A stretch of 64,000 nt of DNA from Sapria himalayana (GCA_029783825.1 JAREIK010003431.1:785494-849493); one strand, 5' to 3'. Shown: positions 12,301 to 23,740, counted from the stretch's first letter. The notes: generated by a model not told the origin, from the sequence alone. Numbers and translations are program-made.

Positions 12301-13542
12301 TAACGCATAATATCAAATTATATTAATAGTAAATGACCTTATTATTGACAATTCAGACTGTGATACAAGAATTTCTTTTATTAACGAAAATTTTGTATTC
12401 GTTTGTATACACTCTCACCACTTATATTGCACGTGGATACATATGCAATATTAATAGTATATTTAATATGTATAAAGTATGCATTTAGTGCTATGGATGT
12501 TAAGATAAAAAATAAGTATTTAAAATGCTAGTTTTTTATTCCAACTCTATATTATTTAGCTGCTTATATGAATCATAGGATTAAAGTTGAATGAATAGAA
12601 ATATTTTGACATACATATTAAAGTACATGAACCAAGAACATCAACCCAGGAGTTTTATTTATAAAAAATTAACTAACATATTTATATGTTACGATACTTA
12701 ATATGATAGTTATAGTCAACCTTTGAGTATGGATATGAACACGATTACTTCTCCATTCAGTTTGTTAGATGCAAACGATAAGATAGTCCATCAAATAAAA
12801 GTAAATTAATTCGGTATTTAGATATCAATTACTACTTCATCCTATCATATAAAAATAATAAAAAATTTAAATATTTTATCATAGTGAAAATCATATAAAT
12901 CAACTTATCTCATACTATTTAATATGGCATGTGATTTACTGACCCCTATAGTATTCAGCATAGCATTGAGATCTATATTTTCTATGACAGTTAATATTAT
13001 TTTAGATATGAAATCAAGATTACAACCTGATATTATATAGATATTTATATTCGTAAAGGACTAAAAAGATTCAAAATTAATCATTAAAAATAAGACACAA
13101 GAGATAATTAATGATGATTCATAAAAAATAAAAATCATGAATATTGACATCATTACTAGCAGTATCTTCAGACAATATTATTAATCATTAATTGAATGAC
13201 TTTTTTATTAGAATAGAATGCAATAGAGACTGCAGAAAGTCAAAGAAAATTATTATGTATTTCATTCTAATTTTTTAAGTATAATATTTTTAATAAATAA
13301 TTCAATAAAAGATTAAAATTTATAAAAATTTTAATTTTATTTGAATTTACAATTACTACCTAAAACGACATGATCTGTCATGAACTGACACGACCCAGCA
13401 CTGATGTGAGCCAAATGGGTTATGGCGAGCCTAATGTTTGGCTACCCATATCATGCTCGGCATGACACAGTGCCAAGGCTAGGTCACACTGAAATGGAAT
13501 GCGTCGGCATGATACTAAAATTTTGATACCTTTACCCAAAAT

Positions 13543-13800
13543 AAATATATACAAGTATATCTCAAGCAGTTATCAACAAATATGATTAGATATCTAAATC
13601 GCAATATAATCATATCTTTACTTGGTCCTCATACATTTAAGTGTATTAGATCGAATGAGTCTCTACACAAAACAAAATAGCATGTAGGATAAAAAATTAT
13701 ATAGTAAACTTGCATAATTGACATGTCTTGCATTTTATGGTCTAAAATACTCTTAACTAAGATACAGTATTCTCAACTTTGTTAATAATAAATACATAAG
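13543..13800 (-). pseudogene. Ty1/copia integrase relic, N-terminal part (antisense)
   Basis: Reverse-strand translation across frame changes gives the copia integrase start: a cysteine-rich CKTCQ-like segment near 13730, then a degraded FDLIHLDVWGP equivalent near 13650, then an FVD-YSR-like segment near 13580. It continues at 5713 once the hAT nest at 5722-13534 is removed. Non-functional. Confidence 0.7.
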
Positions 13801-14309
13801 CTAAGAATATACAAGTAATGAGTCCAAAATACTCATATATCTAAAAATATATATATATTATTTTTAATGAAAAAACATACAATTCAGCATGTTCAATTTC
13901 AAATAAAATTTTCTTAAAATTTTGTGATTCCTACAAATAAATATTAATAAAAATAATGATAAAATTACAGTTAATTTATCTAAAAAAATAACTCATATAA
14001 AGTAAACTAATAAAATAAACATAAATAAATATGACATAAGAAAATAACAAGAATTCAAGCTGAATAAAATCAAATAACTTTCAAGTATATTTCACTGGTG
14101 ACAATAATATTCTCAAAACCAAAAAAAAATATATAGAAAATAAAATACAATTACTAGTGATATGAATAGTTGTTCATATATCGATAATTTAAAATTTTGG
14201 AATAAGAATATAGATAAGAAACTAATAATACCTAAAAAAATAAAAAAATCTATACTTGCATTAGAAATAAATTTTGTATAATTATTATTAGTATCATAGT
14301 GGATAAATT
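13801..14309 (-). other. AT-rich continuation of the antisense copia (gag/protease position)
   Basis: By position this should be gag and protease of the antisense copia. I cannot recognise conserved residues, and no open frame is present. Confidence 0.3.
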
Positions 14310-14850
14310 TTATTAGAACTCATATATGCCTCTAATAATCAGTATGTCCCTCTCAATGATGAAATAGTACCCAAAAACACAATTCCACCAAAGAATACAA
14401 AAATAAACACGTCCAATTTTTTTTACAAATCTCTCAAAACCTATATAGGGTTTATATACAAAAAATACTATATGCCACCTTCCACTATCTTTTTTCTCCT
14501 TTCTCTGTAGACGACAATCACTTCCAGTCAACACCGTCACTAGCTAGGGTTTGCTAGAAAAAGCCAACACATCACATGCCTCCATTGCACATCTATTGTT
14601 GCAAACAACATGATGATACTTTCCTTACTGTGTGTACCACTACATACCTCTGCCTCCGCTATGTATGCTATTCACCATGCACTTGCCTACATTGTGAACA
14701 TGGCTGCTCTGCCCACTTTTTTAGAGTTTCTTGTGCACCTCTTCTAGAGTTTGGAAACTTATCCGTGTACACAATCATATCTTTAAAACAATGTTACATG
14801 TTGAAATACAAAAAAATATATTTTTTAATCTGAAATGTCATACAACCTAT
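14310..14850 (-). repeat. Possible 5' LTR of the antisense copia
   Basis: On the reverse strand a TATATAAACCCTATATAGG promoter-like motif (about 14445-14465) is followed by leader-like sequence. A TGATACTAATAA stretch near 14290 could be a decayed primer-binding site (family form TGGTATCAGAGC). This is where a 5' LTR would be expected. The borders are not defined, and the short reading frames here look incidental. Confidence 0.35.
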
Positions 14851-15325
14851 ATTATTATATAATAAACAAAAATGATTAAGACAACTTATAAATTCAGTAC
14901 TCACATCAAATATAATAAAAATAAAAAATAACAAATAAAAAAAATAAAAAGTATATAACCAATATTTTGCAAAAAAGAATACTTAGACTTACCTTTTAAT
15001 AATACAAATCTTATAAATTTATTTGTGAGAATAATAGGAAAGATCTACTAAATAAATATTATATTTGAAATATATTTGGTTTAAAAATAATTCAATTGTA
15101 CAAACCAATTTAAAAGTAATATCACCTTCATTAATAAATACCCTATCTTTAATTAAATTTTTTTATTTACTTAACAAATTAAAAAAAGTTTGTCATATAA
15201 CTTATTAATTTTTAAAAAGAAAATCATGATGATATCAAATATCATTAGAATTCTACCTAATTAATATTTAAATCTTGTGTATGATATTAAAATATATTAT
15301 CATATTTTATCAATTATAAGACTAG
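14851..15325. other. AT-rich spacer, nothing recognised
   Basis: No coding pattern, repeat unit or terminal motif that I can support. Confidence 0.5.
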
Positions 15326-15378
15326 TGAAATTATGATAATTTTAAATAATTAAATGATAATGTACAAATGGTGGATGA
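15326..15378 (+). repeat. Copia 5' LTR, first part
   Basis: Matches the start of the 3' LTR (24865 onward) loosely and ends at the hAT target duplication GTGGATGA (15371-15378). It joins to 19108-19304. Confidence 0.6.
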
Positions 15379-15392
15379 TAGAGGTGTCAAAC

Positions 15393-15735
15393 GTGCTGGG
15401 CCGGCCCGGCCCTGCACGAGGCACGGCACGGTTCAGCCAGTGCCTGGGCCGGCCCGGCACGTTCTTAAACCGTGCCCGGGTTAAGATATTCGCGTGCCGT
15501 GCCGTGACTGGCACGAGCCGTGCCGTGCCTGGCCCGGCACGCCGGCATGGGTCCATCTCGTGCCGGTTCACGCAGGCACGCGTGGCACTGGCGGCGTGTC
15601 ACGCGTGCCGTGGAGTGAGTCGTGAGTCACGACTCACGCCTTGTGACCCATCCGGCCGTCCCCTGGCCCCCCCCCCACGGTAAAAAGACCGCGGGTCGGG
15701 TCCAAACAGACCCGACCCGCGGTCTTTTCTGCCGA
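15393..15735. repeat. GC-rich subterminal block of hAT copy 4 (left)
   Basis: Dense GGCACG, CGTGCC and GGCCGGCCC motifs in both orientations, followed by an inverted repeat: ACCGCGGGTCGGGTC near 15688 and GACCCGACCCGCGGT near 15709, which can form a hairpin. hAT transposases bind short subterminal repeats of this kind. The reading frames crossing it are artefacts of high GC. Confidence 0.75.
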
Positions 15736-15952
15736 AACCCGAGTCCCGACGCCCATAGAACCGATCCAAGCAAAATCCAACGGCCAAAAAAAAAAATTCA
15801 AACTCCACCAATTTTCAGCCCTTGGATTCACCTCCAACGGCTAGGGGGCAGAATCCAACGATCCTCGTGATTCTGCCCCTTAAAAATCGTAAAAAAATTC
15901 AAAAAATTAATAAAAAAATATCTTTTTTATTAAAAAAAAACATTCTTTAGCC

Positions 15953-16240
15953 TATAAATTCTAACCCCCCTCCCTATAACATTTATGTTTTTCAAAAACA
16001 TAAAAGCTCTCAATACTTTCTCTCTCTTACATAAACCGTGCATCTCTCTCTCGGGACTCGTGATTTTGATTTCGGCTTGAATTTTCGTGAAACTCAACTT
16101 GAGTTTTGAACATCAGAGCTTCCTGCGGTGCACCTTGCACGTGACTGACCTCGTTGCTTTTACCGGGTAATATATTTTACGTTTTTTTGTACTTTCTCTC
16201 TCTAAAGCTTCTCTCTCTAGAAAAACTTACGAAAAAAAAA
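15953..16240 (+). promoter_or_regulatory. Predicted hAT promoter and CT-rich 5' leader (copy 4)
   Basis: TATAAA at 15953-15958, about 290 bp before the chosen start codon, then CTCTCTC tracts at about 16015-16060 and 16195-16220. Equivalent TATA plus CT leader occurs in copies 2 and 3. A short intron ending TCTCTCTAG at 16220 is possible but unproven. Confidence 0.5.
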
Positions 16241-18361
16241 ATGACAAATACACCTGACACGTATTTAAATTTGGAAAATGAAAATGTTAGTGTTACACAG
16301 ACGTCTGTGGCTCTTGAAACTTTGGTTTCTCCTGTCGTCTCAGCTCAAAGTTCTAAAAAACAAAAAACTAGGAGGACTTCTGTAGTTTGGACACATTTTA
16401 AAATCATAACACAAGTAGATGTTAGGGGTGAGGAACTTGAAATGGCACAGTACAAATATTGTATGAGACTTTTAACATGCAAGAGTACATGTGGGACTGG
16501 GCACCTCAAGAGGCATGCTGAAATATGCTCCAAAAAACATGGACCCTTAGATCCTAGGCAAACCCAACTTGGCACTACATTTTTTGAGACTAGATCGAGT
16601 TCAGTCTCAAAGTTTACTCCCTTCGTATACTCCAGCGAGTTGGGTAGGGACGGCATGGCCAGGCTCATCACATTGATGGGTCTTCCGATCAGATTTTCAG
16701 AAGATCCGAGGGTAGTGCGCATCATGCAGACTTATTTTCAGTCATCCTATCGTAGGATTCCTAGGTCCACATCTAGGAGTGACATACTAAAGATATATAA
16801 GTTAGAAAAACAAAAAATAATTAAGGAATTTTTGGCATTTAGTAGAGTGGTGTCCGTGACGTCCGATATATGGACATGTCACGATGATTCTTCTTATGCA
16901 TGTCTCACGAGTCATTATGTAGATTCTAAATGGACAATCAATAAAAAAATATTAGGATTCACTGAGATTCTTCATCCTCATGATGGCCCGACCATTTTTG
17001 AGTGTATGATGAAAATATTTAGGGAATATAAAATTCAAAATAAAATTTTTAGTGTCACTTTCGATAATGTTGTGAATAATGGAGTAGCGATCAATATGTT
17101 TGTTAGGAATATTAGAGACGCACCTTTAGGAGAGATCTTTCATGTCAGATGCATGTGTCATGTGATTAACCTGATAGTTCAAGCGGGTATGAAGGTGTGT
17201 TCCCCCGCATTGGAAAATATACGCAATGCACTCAAGTATATTCGCACTCCTCGCAGACTACAAGAGTTTGGTAATCTCTGTTTGTCTGCGAATCTTAAGA
17301 AGAAGAAATTCCAATCAGATGTGAGACATCGTTAGAATTACACGTACCTGATGTTGGAATCATGTGTTGGATACGAACACGTGATATCCGACTACGTCAA
17401 TAGTAAGAGTGGCGAACTTATTATTGACGACACTGACTGGGCTTCAAAAATTTCATTTATGAAATTCCTAAAGATATTTTATGACACGACGAACATGTGT
17501 TCGTCGGTGTATACGCCCACCACTTGCATTGCACTTCGTTGCATATGCATTAGTAGCATGTTTAGGAAGTGTCGAGCGGACCCGATGCTTAGCCATATGG
17601 TTGCAGAGATGGAGACCAAGTACATGAAGTACTGGTCCACCATTCCATCTCTTTATTGCCTCGCAGCATGCATGGACCCTAGGGCTAAGGTGGAAGGGGT
17701 TGAAAACACTCTGACTTTCATTTCCTCGTGCATGAACCTGGAAGAGCCACCTGAAGGGTTCATTTACGAGAAATTGACAGACCTGTTCACATACTACGAT
17801 ACTAGGTATGGTGGTGGTGGTGGTGAGACTGTGAGTACGGACACTGATACCTTGTTCGGAGATGACGATTATTCCATTAACCTAGCGAGGGGGAAACGTA
17901 GGGGTGGACCTTCACATAGGAGCGAGCTGTCTCGGTACTTAGATACCGATTACTGCTCAATCCTATCACCTTCTGATAATAAGAATCTTGATTTATTATA
18001 GTGGTGGAAATCATATGAGTCCGCCTATCCCGTGCTATCTAGGATGGCACGGGATCTACTGACTCCTCCGGTGTCGAGCGTAGCATCGGAGTCTGTTTTT
18101 TCTGTTGCAGTGAACGTGATTTCGGATAGGAGATCGAGATTACGTCCAGATATGGTTGAGGCCTTGGCATGTTTGAAGGATTGGGAGGAATCAAGATTTA
18201 GCATCAGTGATCGTGCTGAAGCTGGGACTGTGACAGACACTGCAGTCGCATCCACATCCACTACGATGGCGGAGGAGCTGATTGCCGATGATGATGATCC
18301 ATATGATACTGATCTTGATGTTGTGGCTGATGATTCTCATGATATGTCGCTTGACGATTGA
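16241..18361 (+). pseudogene. hAT transposase, RICESLEEPER-like, two in-frame stops
   Basis: DNA transposase of the plant hAT superfamily. It would bind element ends with an N-terminal BED zinc finger, cut and paste through an RNase H-like core, and dimerise through a C-terminal hAT domain. ATG at 16241, just after the CT-rich leader, gives about 706 codons, normal for RICESLEEPER proteins (about 680-750). BED finger at residues 45-97: W50, C74, H88, H92 and C96 present, but the first expected Cys is Tyr (Y71). The core carries the AGMKVC and NLIVQ segments. The dimerisation domain (about residues 595-650) has the ARDLL-P-SSVASES signature and LRPDMVEAL. All three open segments are in the same frame. 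They are separated by TAG at 17333-17335, at the conserved Trp of the RWN-TYLML motif, and TAG at 17999-18001, where another copy has CAG (Gln). The tail is acidic (Asp-rich). Confidence 0.92.
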
Positions 18362-18834
18362 TGCTCATCTGCTCTTTTTTTTCGATGTTTTTTTATTTAT
18401 TTTATTTATACGCTTTGTTTGTACTTTGTACCATACGTTGTGTTGAAACTTATACTTGTTTTGTTCGGATTATTGGTTTCAAAAGCATGATTGATAATTT
18501 TTCATTTGTGTAGTTTAATTTTTTTTTAATTATAATTTTTACTAACTTAATGTATTTATTTATTATTTTACGATTTAAATTTTATTTTAAAATTTAATAA
18601 CTTTAAATTTTAATATATAATTAATAAATTATAATAATAAAAAAAGCTAAACTTAATTGAAAAAAAAAAAAAAATTTCTAATTTTTGTTTGTTTTATTTA
18701 ATTTTAAATGTTATAATTTTTACAAAAAATTATATTTTTTAATTATTACTAATACTCTAAAGTCTATACAGTGACTTAATAAAAAAATTTACAATAAAAA
18801 AAAAAAATTTCTAATCTGCCATTTTGGCATTTTC
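18362..18834. other. AT-rich 3' untranslated region of hAT copy 4
   Basis: T-rich, then long A tracts; no gene. It links the transposase stop to the GC-rich right end. Equivalent AT-rich stretches follow the transposase in copies 3 and 5. Confidence 0.6.
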
Positions 18835-19093
18835 AGCCCGTGCTCGTGCTGGCCTCCCGGGACCCGAACCCCGGTTGACCCGGTCCCGCGTTGCGGCTCC
18901 CGCACCGCCTGCCCTGCCGTGCCGCCTGGCCTGGCCTGTATTGGCAAGGCGTGCCCGAGCAGGGCCGGGCACGGCCTTGCCGTGCCTACGGGCCATGCCG
19001 TGCCCGCCTATAACTCACCGTGCCATGTCCGGGCACGGCACGGTAGCACGACCGTGCTCGTGAAAAACGGGCCGTGCCGTGCTGGGCCGGCCC
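18835..19093. repeat. GC-rich subterminal block of hAT copy 4 (right)
   Basis: Repeated GGCACGGC, GCCGTGCC and CGGGCACGG motifs in both orientations, ending in GGGCCGGCCC next to the terminal repeat. It mirrors the left block. Confidence 0.75.
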
Positions 19094-19107
19094 GTTTGAC
19101 ACCTCTA

Positions 19108-19304
19108 GTGGATGATCACTTATCTTCTTCAAAAGTAATATGTTCTTTTTATCTTTAAGGCTTGTGACCTCTCTTATACCCATTTATCTTGTTATATTCA
19201 AAATTGTGAGGCTATAAAAAAAATTCTGACCTTGGAAGGTAGATATATGCAAGACAAGAATTTATTCTTCAAACCCTACTAATATTTACTTACTTTTAAA
19301 ATAC
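19108..19304 (+). repeat. Copia 5' LTR, second part
   Basis: Aligns with 24900-25107: both contain TATCTTTAA, a CCATTTATCTTG/TTCATTTATCTCA segment, and TAGATATATGCAAGA-AAGAATTTATTC (about 19240 and 25048). A CTATAAAAAA box at 19211 probably marks the promoter. A decayed primer-binding site may lie at about 19305-19330. Confidence 0.75.
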
Positions 19305-19739
19305 ATGATCAACACGAGATTCTAATCAAGTTAAATTAAGGTAGTGATCTTATGTTTGGTGGGTATATATAATTTTTTACTATAATATTTTTTTAAAAAA
19401 AATAAATGTAATCTTTTAATTTATATACTAGACTTGTAAAATTTTATCTTCTTGAAGCAAGAGAGTGAATAAAAAAATAAAATAAATATAAAATAAATAT
19501 AAAATAATAATAAATAAAAATAAACCATAAGTTTTATTGTTTATGTATTTATTTTTTTCCAAAATAAGAGGAACTTGCAATGTAGTTTTTATATATTTAA
19601 GAACAAAAATCTTATTATTATTACACTATCAATTATAATTCATTGTTAATTATATTCTATATGTGACTCTTATGATTATTTCCACCAATTTTTTTTACTT
19701 TTAATGTTACTTATGTTATTTTTTTTATCATATATTAAA

Positions 19740-20540
19740 AATTCAAAAATGATAAATTTATGAAATTTTGGAACTTCAATATTAAAATTAATCTTACTGC
19801 TATAAATCTTAACAAAACAATTCAAGAAAAAAATCATACATCCCAGCATAATTGCACCAAGACAATGATTTTGCTTTACTATCTTATTGATGAAATCTTG
19901 AAAAATAAATATTTTATAATAAATGATCCTCTTGTACTTTGAAAAAAAATAAAGAAAGATATGACTAACAAACGAAAAGTATACTTACTAAAGCCCATTA
20001 TGATTAGAAGCACTTAAGGTTGCAAAATTTCAAAACAAATATAAAACATAATTCTACAATTTTCAAAATTAGCTCTAAATTATAATTATGTAAAAAAACA
20101 TTGAATCATATATGCTGGAAAAAATATACTCCAAATTTCATGCCTCAAATGTACTCTTGTGGCAGTAATATTGAGAACATGGGTTTGAAAAATATTCTTA
20201 ATTAATTTTATCTCTTCTTATGGTTGAACAAAATAATGAGTTGTCACTACAAAATCTTCAATCATGTTTGATTAGCTTTGCATCTATCCCCAAAGTGAAT
20301 GTTGCATCATCTAGTGATTGTAGTCATAGCCATTATCGTGGTCGTGGTAGTGGCCATAGGTGTCAACGAGACTGTGATAAAAATAATTATCAAGCATGGA
20401 AACGTCATATCAATACTACAAAAAACTATCAGAAGTGGTCTAAGTCTAACAATGTGACAAGGCAAGACAAAGAAAAAGTTTATCTCATGCACATTATGAG
20501 AATAAATATTATTATTATAGTAAGTGAGCATTAGTCACGT
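19740..20540 (+). pseudogene. Copia gag relic
   Basis: The UBN2-type gag pattern is visible: a KFWNFNIKI-L-A-NL-KTI segment (about 19757-19816), then MILLYYLIDEILKNKY and DPLVL near 19870-19940, corresponding to the usual AMIFLRHHL...DPL-LW. At 20217-20350 a VEQNNEL segment is followed by an RGRG patch and Lys-rich tail that precede the zinc knuckle. Several stops; the knuckle itself is not clear. Confidence 0.75.
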
Positions 20541-21339
20541 ACATACTATACAACTAACTATTTAGTTAAACTTTATCATGTCTCACTCAAGAAGAAAAAT
20601 AAAGAAAAAATAAAAACAAGTTTAATTGATAGTGAAAATCCAATGGATATTAATATCTAAGGAAAATAAATAGTTACTCATCTTGATGTTTTAGATTTTT
20701 TAAAGATTCAACTAGCAAAATTAATCACTTAATTGGTGATGAAAATGACCACATTGATTAATATTTTTATTGATTTTGGATGTCTTTGCATTTAGTGTTT
20801 ATTTATTTATTTATTTGGGAGCAATTATTAATATGTCTAATACCAATTATTATTTGAACCCAGCCAATTTATATTTTGTTTTAAGGTATAAATCTTAATA
20901 TCAGATCGCTTAGTTCCAATGTAAATAATGAAGTATTTAGAAAATAGTGATATTACTCATACAATTATCATTTGGGATCAAGAATATTTTTCCCACGACA
21001 TTAGTTGAAGCTAATATAAATATAATATCAAGTCATGCAGAATTGATTGATGATTCCAAAAGAGTCATTATTAAATTATCATATGTCAAGATATTTCATA
21101 TTAATGACGTCTTATATTTAGTCAAATTCAAAAAAAAATCTACTAAATTTTAAAGATATACATCATAATAGATATTATATAAAAATACCACATAAAAAAA
21201 ATAAAGAATATGTATGTATTATTCATATTATTCAAACAGAAAAATTTTAGTGAAATATTATCTACTTTCTTTAGGGTTATATTATATAACAATAATAATA
21301 ATAATTAAATTAAAATTAATGATGAGCTAGAAACTCTCT

Positions 21340-22500
21340 AACCCAATTTTTTTTATTTTGACATTATAGACTTAGGCACTCATAATTGACAATGATGAGG
21401 TGAAATATTAATAATTCTCATAGACATTCATTAAAAACACATAAAATTCTTTTGCCTGGTGATTATCCATGTACTAATTCACAATAAAAACTAATTATGA
21501 GACTATCCCAAATAAAATCTTTGTTGAATTCCCAACATTTTTGGAATGATTCTAATAGAATATATGTGAACCAATTCATACACCATATGGATCACTATGC
21601 TAATTATGGTGCTAATAGATATCTCATCTTGATGATCAAATATTTACTTGTTATCGATCCACAATGTTATGCCCATTAGGCTTCTTTCTCATATCATAAG
21701 ATTACAAGCATATTTTCTAGATTATCCAATCAAAAAGATCCACCTCAATAATAATGATGAATTTACATTTAAAGCCTTTGATAATTAGTATATGTCAGTT
21801 AAAATTGAGGTATAACCTCTAATTGCCTATGTACATACATAGAATGAATTAACATAAATCTTTATCAAACAATTCCATAGGTAGTGAAGGATAGTTGGGG
21901 GAATTTGATAAATCCTCCATAGGTAGTGAAGGCGAACACTTTCATCCTTAATAGAGTTCTAGAACCTTGCCGAGAGTGTGGGGGCGTCTACCCATCGGCT
22001 ATTCCTTCTATTGCAGCGAGTGCAACAATGCATTTAGCACCATAGAACACCCCGAGTAGAAAGGTAGTGAGGGGGTTGTTCGATCTTTATTTATGAGAAT
22101 AAAATTATTTATTTTACCTGGGGAGGAGACGTTCTACATGCTATAGCATTAGTTTGCATTCCACTGACTATTAAACATCCATAAATATCATTTCAATTAT
22201 TACTTAGTCAAATTCCAAATTATTCTGATTTACAAATAATTGGAAACATTATAAAAGTTTTAACTGCACTTTTGCAATGTATAAAAATGACCCCCAACAT
22301 TGATCGAAAATATATATTGATTTTAATTCATCTTCAATCATCAAATATTTTGAACCTTTAATATGAGATATTTTCATAGCAAAATTGTGGATTGTCATTT
22401 TTATGAGGTCAATTTTCCATCATTAGGAGGAGATAAGCTATCAAATAAGAAATGATATGAAATTAATTGGAATACATCATTCATATCACATCTCAACCCG
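21340..22500 (+). pseudogene. Copia integrase relic
   Basis: Reading across frames: a degraded GHPG-like GAG pre-integrase start (21370), a CSL-KL-P-like segment, then PTFL-R-QG-I-GPI equivalent as FWNDSNRIYVNQFIHH (21537-21584). It continues through LILMIKYLLVI to a PDYPIK-IRLDNAGEF equivalent near 21715-21775 and the NGLAES-like NEL segment near 21845. The reading is broken by foreign DNA at 21876-22092 and resumes as KLFILPGEE (21.1 to 22.1 kb join), then an SIIKYFEPLI segment near 22345. Non-functional. Confidence 0.7.
21876..22092. other. GC-richer foreign insert of unknown origin in the copia integrase
   Basis: About 215 bp that interrupts the integrase reading and is clearly richer in G and C than its surroundings. 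CCATAGGTAGTGAAGG occurs at its left edge (21875) and again about 50 bp in (21924). The text resembles non-coding plant organelle (mitochondrial) DNA in base composition, but I cannot identify it. Confidence 0.45.
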
Positions 22501-23180
22501 CATACTACTCAATATGAAATTGAAGTATAAATAATTACTCATCTTCAAATAACTATCAACCAATTATCTAATAAATTTACAAATACAACTAAAGGAACCA
22601 AATCCTATACCAACTACAAGCACACAAGCAAAGATTAATATACCAATTAGAAAAACTACTATTATGATGACTAATGAATAATTTATGACATGCCCGAAGC
22701 AATGTCAATCCTTGGGTTCAAAAGATTTAATTCTCCGTAAAAGAAAAAAAAATAACAAAATACAAGCCTTGAAAAAAAAATACTCCTAAATAGGCTAGTC
22801 CCAATTTTTATAAAATAAACTCTCAAAAAAGAAATTGTCATTGAAGTGACACATGTCCATGAAGAGCTAATAGTCGCAAAAAAGATATACAATCATGAAA
22901 ATACACAAGTACTTGCAAATGATAAAATTTTTATAAATTAATTATGCATCCGCATGAGAATTATAGGACCGAACAAAAGTGATTATCAATGATGTATTAT
23001 TAAAAACCATGATTCTTGTAATATTGATGAATGTTATAGTAAACATAATTGGTCAAAGTAAAAAAAAAAAACAATCCAAGTAGAATTAAATTTTCTAGTA
23101 AAACATAAAGTATTTAGGCATGTAATCTTAACATCCAATGATGTAAAACCTAGAAGCTACAAATAAATATATATATGAAA
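22500..23180 (+). pseudogene. Copia integrase-RT linker relic
   Basis: The variable linker. Recognisable are a SWN-SFISHLNPHTTQ-like segment (about 22460-22510) and IHLQ near 22530. The remainder is too degraded to assign. The 69-codon reverse frame here is incidental. Confidence 0.5.
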
Positions 23181-23740
23181 ACATAATGATAAAAATAAAA
23201 TTGCTAAATATAATGCACGTCTTATGGCACAAGATTTTTTTCAAAAAACCTGGAATTAATTATGAAAAAACATATTCACTTGTGGAGGATATTATTACAT
23301 TTTGATATTTTTAATTAGTCAAGCAATCTCAAAAATACTAGACATACATCTCATGGACATAGTTACTACATATTTGTATGATATGCTAGAAAATGATATT
23401 TATTTGAAAGTCCCAAAAGAATTTCAATTGCCTCTAGTAAATACATTACAATCATGAAATACGTACTTAATTATGATGAGACAATCATTATATGGAATAA
23501 AATAATTTGGAAGAATGTAATATAATCATTTGAGTGAGTATTTGATCAAGAATAAATATATTAACAATCCTATATGTCCTTGTATTTTTATAAAAAAATT
23601 ATTATTAGTATTTGTCATCCTTACCATATATGTTGATATAAATTTATTTGGACTCATGAAGATCTAACAAAAGTAGCTAAATATTTGAATGATGACTATG
23701 AGATGAAAAGATTAGAAAAAAGATAAATATTACTTTGACT
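23180..23740 (+). pseudogene. Copia reverse transcriptase relic
   Basis: Shows, in order, KYNARLMAQDF (the KARLVAQGF position, 23205-23240), an MDIVTTYLYDMLENDIYLKVP block (about 23350-23410), QSLYGIK (23485, the LYGLKQ motif) and IYVDINLFG (about 23625), where the catalytic YVDD reads YVDI. Stops and frameshifts in between. Non-functional. Confidence 0.8.

Larger units (their letters stand above)
5722..13534 (+). mobile_element. RICESLEEPER-like hAT relic, copy 2 (outer host of a nest)
   Basis: The left terminus TAGAAATGTCAAG (5722) and right terminus TTTGATACCTTTA (ending 13534) are degraded forms of the family repeat. The flanks CACAAAAT (5714-5721) and CCCAAAAT (13535-13542) match at 7 of 8 bases and fit a target duplication. 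Inside are the family GC-richer end blocks (about 5724-5960 and 13365-13530), a TATAAATA motif with CT-rich leader near 6240-6320, a decayed finger region up to 7159, and the rest of the transposase at about 11536-13200. The body is split at 7152-7159/11528-11535 by copy 3. Stops throughout; non-functional. Confidence 0.85.
15379..19107 (+). mobile_element. RICESLEEPER-like hAT, copy 4 (best preserved)
   Basis: A 3729-bp element with perfect 14-bp terminal inverted repeats TAGAGGTGTCAAAC (15379-15392 and, reversed, 19094-19107) and an exact 8-bp target duplication GTGGATGA (15371-15378, 19108-19115). Both ends carry very GC-rich subterminal blocks (15393-15735 and 18835-19093) full of GTGCC/GGCAC and GGCCGGCCC repeats, probable transposase-binding arrays. 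Inside are a TATA box, a CT-rich leader and one transposase frame (16241-18361). The perfect ends and few lesions make it the youngest copy of this family here. It sits in the 5' LTR of the copia element. Two nonsense codons probably make it non-autonomous now. Confidence 0.96.

Noticed and set aside
15350..15870. Several overlapping Ala/Arg/Pro-rich frames on both strands
   Set aside because: They lie in the GC-rich subterminal block of hAT copy 4, upstream of the promoter; same for 18811-19183 and 26188-26583.
16345..16725. 126-codon reverse frame
   Set aside because: Shadow of the hAT transposase on the opposite strand.
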